In this document: positions 63,301 to 64,000 of the stretch, one piece after another
Numbering within the stretch: position 1 is the first letter of the stretch
How the letters are laid out: every line of letters begins with the position of its first letter
Origin: Paralichthys olivaceus
Taxonomy: Eukaryota > Chordata > Actinopteri > Pleuronectiformes > Paralichthyidae
Length of the DNA: 64,000 nucleotides
Reading direction: 5' to 3'
Assembly: GCF_024713975.1 (NCBI RefSeq)
Contig: NC_091094.1
Coordinates: 12,447,001-12,511,000, forward strand
Position numbers and translations under genes: made by a program
The notes under the pieces: generated by a model
What the model was told of the DNA's origin: nothing
The model's input: the letters and a program-made list of their open reading frames with translations, nothing else
Database searches by the model: none

Positions 63301-64000
63301 TTAGTTGTCTGTTGGACACAGATTTCTTGTCCCACTGAGTCTTTGTCACAAGGTAAAGATTCTGTTTTGTGGATCTGAGAAGTTTCTTCTTGGTCGAGTC
63401 CGTCAGATGGGACGGATTGGGTGCTGACATTGCCCTCATGATTTGAGATATTTTGTGAGTCTGGATTATCTTTCCAAACTGAGGCTTCAACAGATTGTAT
63501 CAATTCCATTTTAACTACATCATAAACTGGAAGTGGAGTTAAATACTCTGGCTCTTTCATGAATTTCTTTTCGGCCTCATTGACTTCGTCGGTAGATTCA
63601 AGAATGTCTGTTGTCACTGTTGTTCTGTTGTCTGTCAAATTCTGTAACAGCTTTGTACCTTCATCTGGCATTTGTTCTGTGTTTTCCTGCTCCTCTACAG
63701 CTGATTTAATTTTCTTAATGAGTTTTAAATCTGGGCTGGTTTGCTCTTTCAATTCTTCCTGACTTATTGTTCCTGTTGCTATTGGCATTTTTTCTTTTTC
63801 AGAAACCTCATCACTCTGAGTATTTTCTACAACTTCCTCTTCTGGTTCAGTGATCTCTGGGCCGTGCCGTCTTCCTTTAAGTCTTCGGCTTGACCCAAGT
63901 TTTCTTCTGTTCCCTGTGAGTTTGAAGTCCGAGTGAGTTTCCTCGTTGATGCTCACAGAATTATCCACAGGTTGTGAATCCAAATGCAACTTGGTTTCTG
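54366..64000 (-). CDS. rab44: Large Rab GTPase resembling RAB44, with repetitive N-terminal region (5' end outside window)
   Basis: Exons in transcript order: >64000-59625, 58776-58703, 57874-57786, 57688-57551, 57172-57091, 55593-55479, 54843-54745, 54647-54571, 54453-54366; all phases agree. The long exon is an acidic, probably disordered region with a 548-residue tandem repeat. The C-terminal Rab domain has GNSSVGKTS (P-loop), PASVGLDY (switch I; Ser where Rabs usually have Thr), WDTAGQE (G3), GNKSD (G4), ECSAATGEN (G5). It ends RTRSGCC, a di-cysteine geranylgeranylation signal. The Rab domain is closest to human RAB44 (RHSMTRQ-like [31 protein letters not shown]). RAB44 and CRACR2A are large Rabs in vesicle traffic of immune and secretory cells. 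EF-hands would lie beyond the right edge. After residue KSE the open frame runs into intron; GAG|GTGAGC at 59625 is the donor. Confidence 0.85.
55020..55150. repeat. Dispersed repeat, copy 3, rab44 intron
   Basis: It contains CACAGGGAATAACTAGTGG, TATTAAGGGAACTAATATC and GTGTCATTCTGGTG, matching the downstream part of the copy at 41985-42340. Confidence 0.45.
55179..55219. repeat. 41-bp perfect palindrome
   Basis: Two 20-bp arms (TGCTCTTGTACATAATATAA and its reverse complement) separated by one base, in a rab44 intron. Confidence 0.9.
56268..56303. repeat. 12-bp tandem repeat, 3 copies
   Basis: GGACATTGTGTG in tandem in a rab44 intron. A nine-base CATGTCCTC triplet lies nearby at about 56708-56738. 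Confidence 0.8.
57300..57488 (+). repeat. Retroposon 3'-tail fragment in rab44 intron
   Basis: A T-rich stretch, then ACCCAATGGGAATCAATAAA and GGATATCATCTTATTTT, is the usual fish LINE 3' end. The left border is uncertain. Confidence 0.4.
59075..59155. repeat. 28-bp tandem repeat, 3 copies
   Basis: Unit AACAGATACATGTTTATGTT followed by CTCGAGAA, repeated at 59075, 59103 and 59131 in a rab44 intron. Confidence 0.9.
60106..61011 (-). repeat. rab44: rab44 coding repeat, copy C (906 bp, lacks 738 bp)
   Basis: The same unit is shorter by 738 bp (246 codons, frame kept). The junction is at 60404-60411, where KIKSAV passes directly to [10 protein letters not shown]. The 300 bp nearest the C-terminal edge differ from copy B at several bases, making C the most diverged copy. 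Confidence 0.9.
61012..62655 (-). repeat. rab44: rab44 coding repeat, full copy B (1644 bp, 548 codons)
   Basis: The minus-strand unit runs from THVKPDS to ENSHQKQ. Every position recurs 1644 bp to the right in copy A with almost no change: I noticed one Val/Ala difference (EVDV versus EVDA) and one silent C/T near 61160. Each unit carries the basic motifs RRKMGSTRR and RRKLGSSRR. Confidence 0.93.
62656..64000 (-). repeat. rab44: rab44 coding repeat, copy A (cut by window edge)
   Basis: 1345 bp of the 1644-bp unit are visible, in frame with copy B. The sequence is still repeat at base 64000, so more copies may follow. Confidence 0.93.

Noticed and set aside
61504-63762. Plus-strand Ser/Thr-rich frames repeated 1644 bp apart
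   Set aside because: Antisense shadows of the rab44 repeat.

Overview
The window is a piece of a bony-fish (teleost) nuclear chromosome. The genes are vertebrate orthologues split into many short GT-AG exons, and the introns hold fish-type LINE 3' tails, a SINE-like copy and tetranucleotide repeats. A head-to-tail slc2a11 pair is also a non-mammalian feature. I rebuilt the exons by hand from splice sites, reading phase and protein resemblance. No virus-like element was recognised.

Layout: 1-5117 (+) is the 3' two-thirds of eif4enif1 (4E-T), open at the left edge. 8127-17003 (+) is patz1, a BTB/AT-hook/zinc-finger factor, with a 40-bp minisatellite upstream, a GC-AG intron and a candidate 71-codon cassette exon. 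21461-26671 (-) and 29680-36580 (-) are two tandem class II sugar transporters of the SLC2A11 (GLUT11) family, with ten internal exons of identical length. 39251-43933 (+) is tgfa, with an enlarged Ser/Thr-rich ectodomain made of two related exons. 47372-48364 (-) is hdhd3, head-to-head with trub2 at 49428-52160 (+). 54366 to the right edge (-) is a large Rab GTPase gene resembling RAB44. Its long exon carries a near-identical 1644-bp tandem repeat and runs off the window.

These are mostly independent vertebrate genes, not an operon or a single pathway. eif4enif1 acts in mRNA repression and P-bodies, patz1 in transcription, the slc2a11 pair in sugar transport (slc2a11b-type genes are known from pigment cells), tgfa in EGF-receptor signalling, trub2 in RNA pseudouridylation and rab44 in vesicle traffic. 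patz1 and slc2a11b converge tail to tail; hdhd3 and trub2 diverge.

The most unusual items are the rab44 repeat array with its recurrent basic motif, the paired mucin-like exons of tgfa, the patz1 cassette exon, a 20-bp repeat at trub2 that copies its own 5' splice site, and a 430-bp TTAA-flanked hairpin element in slc2a11a.
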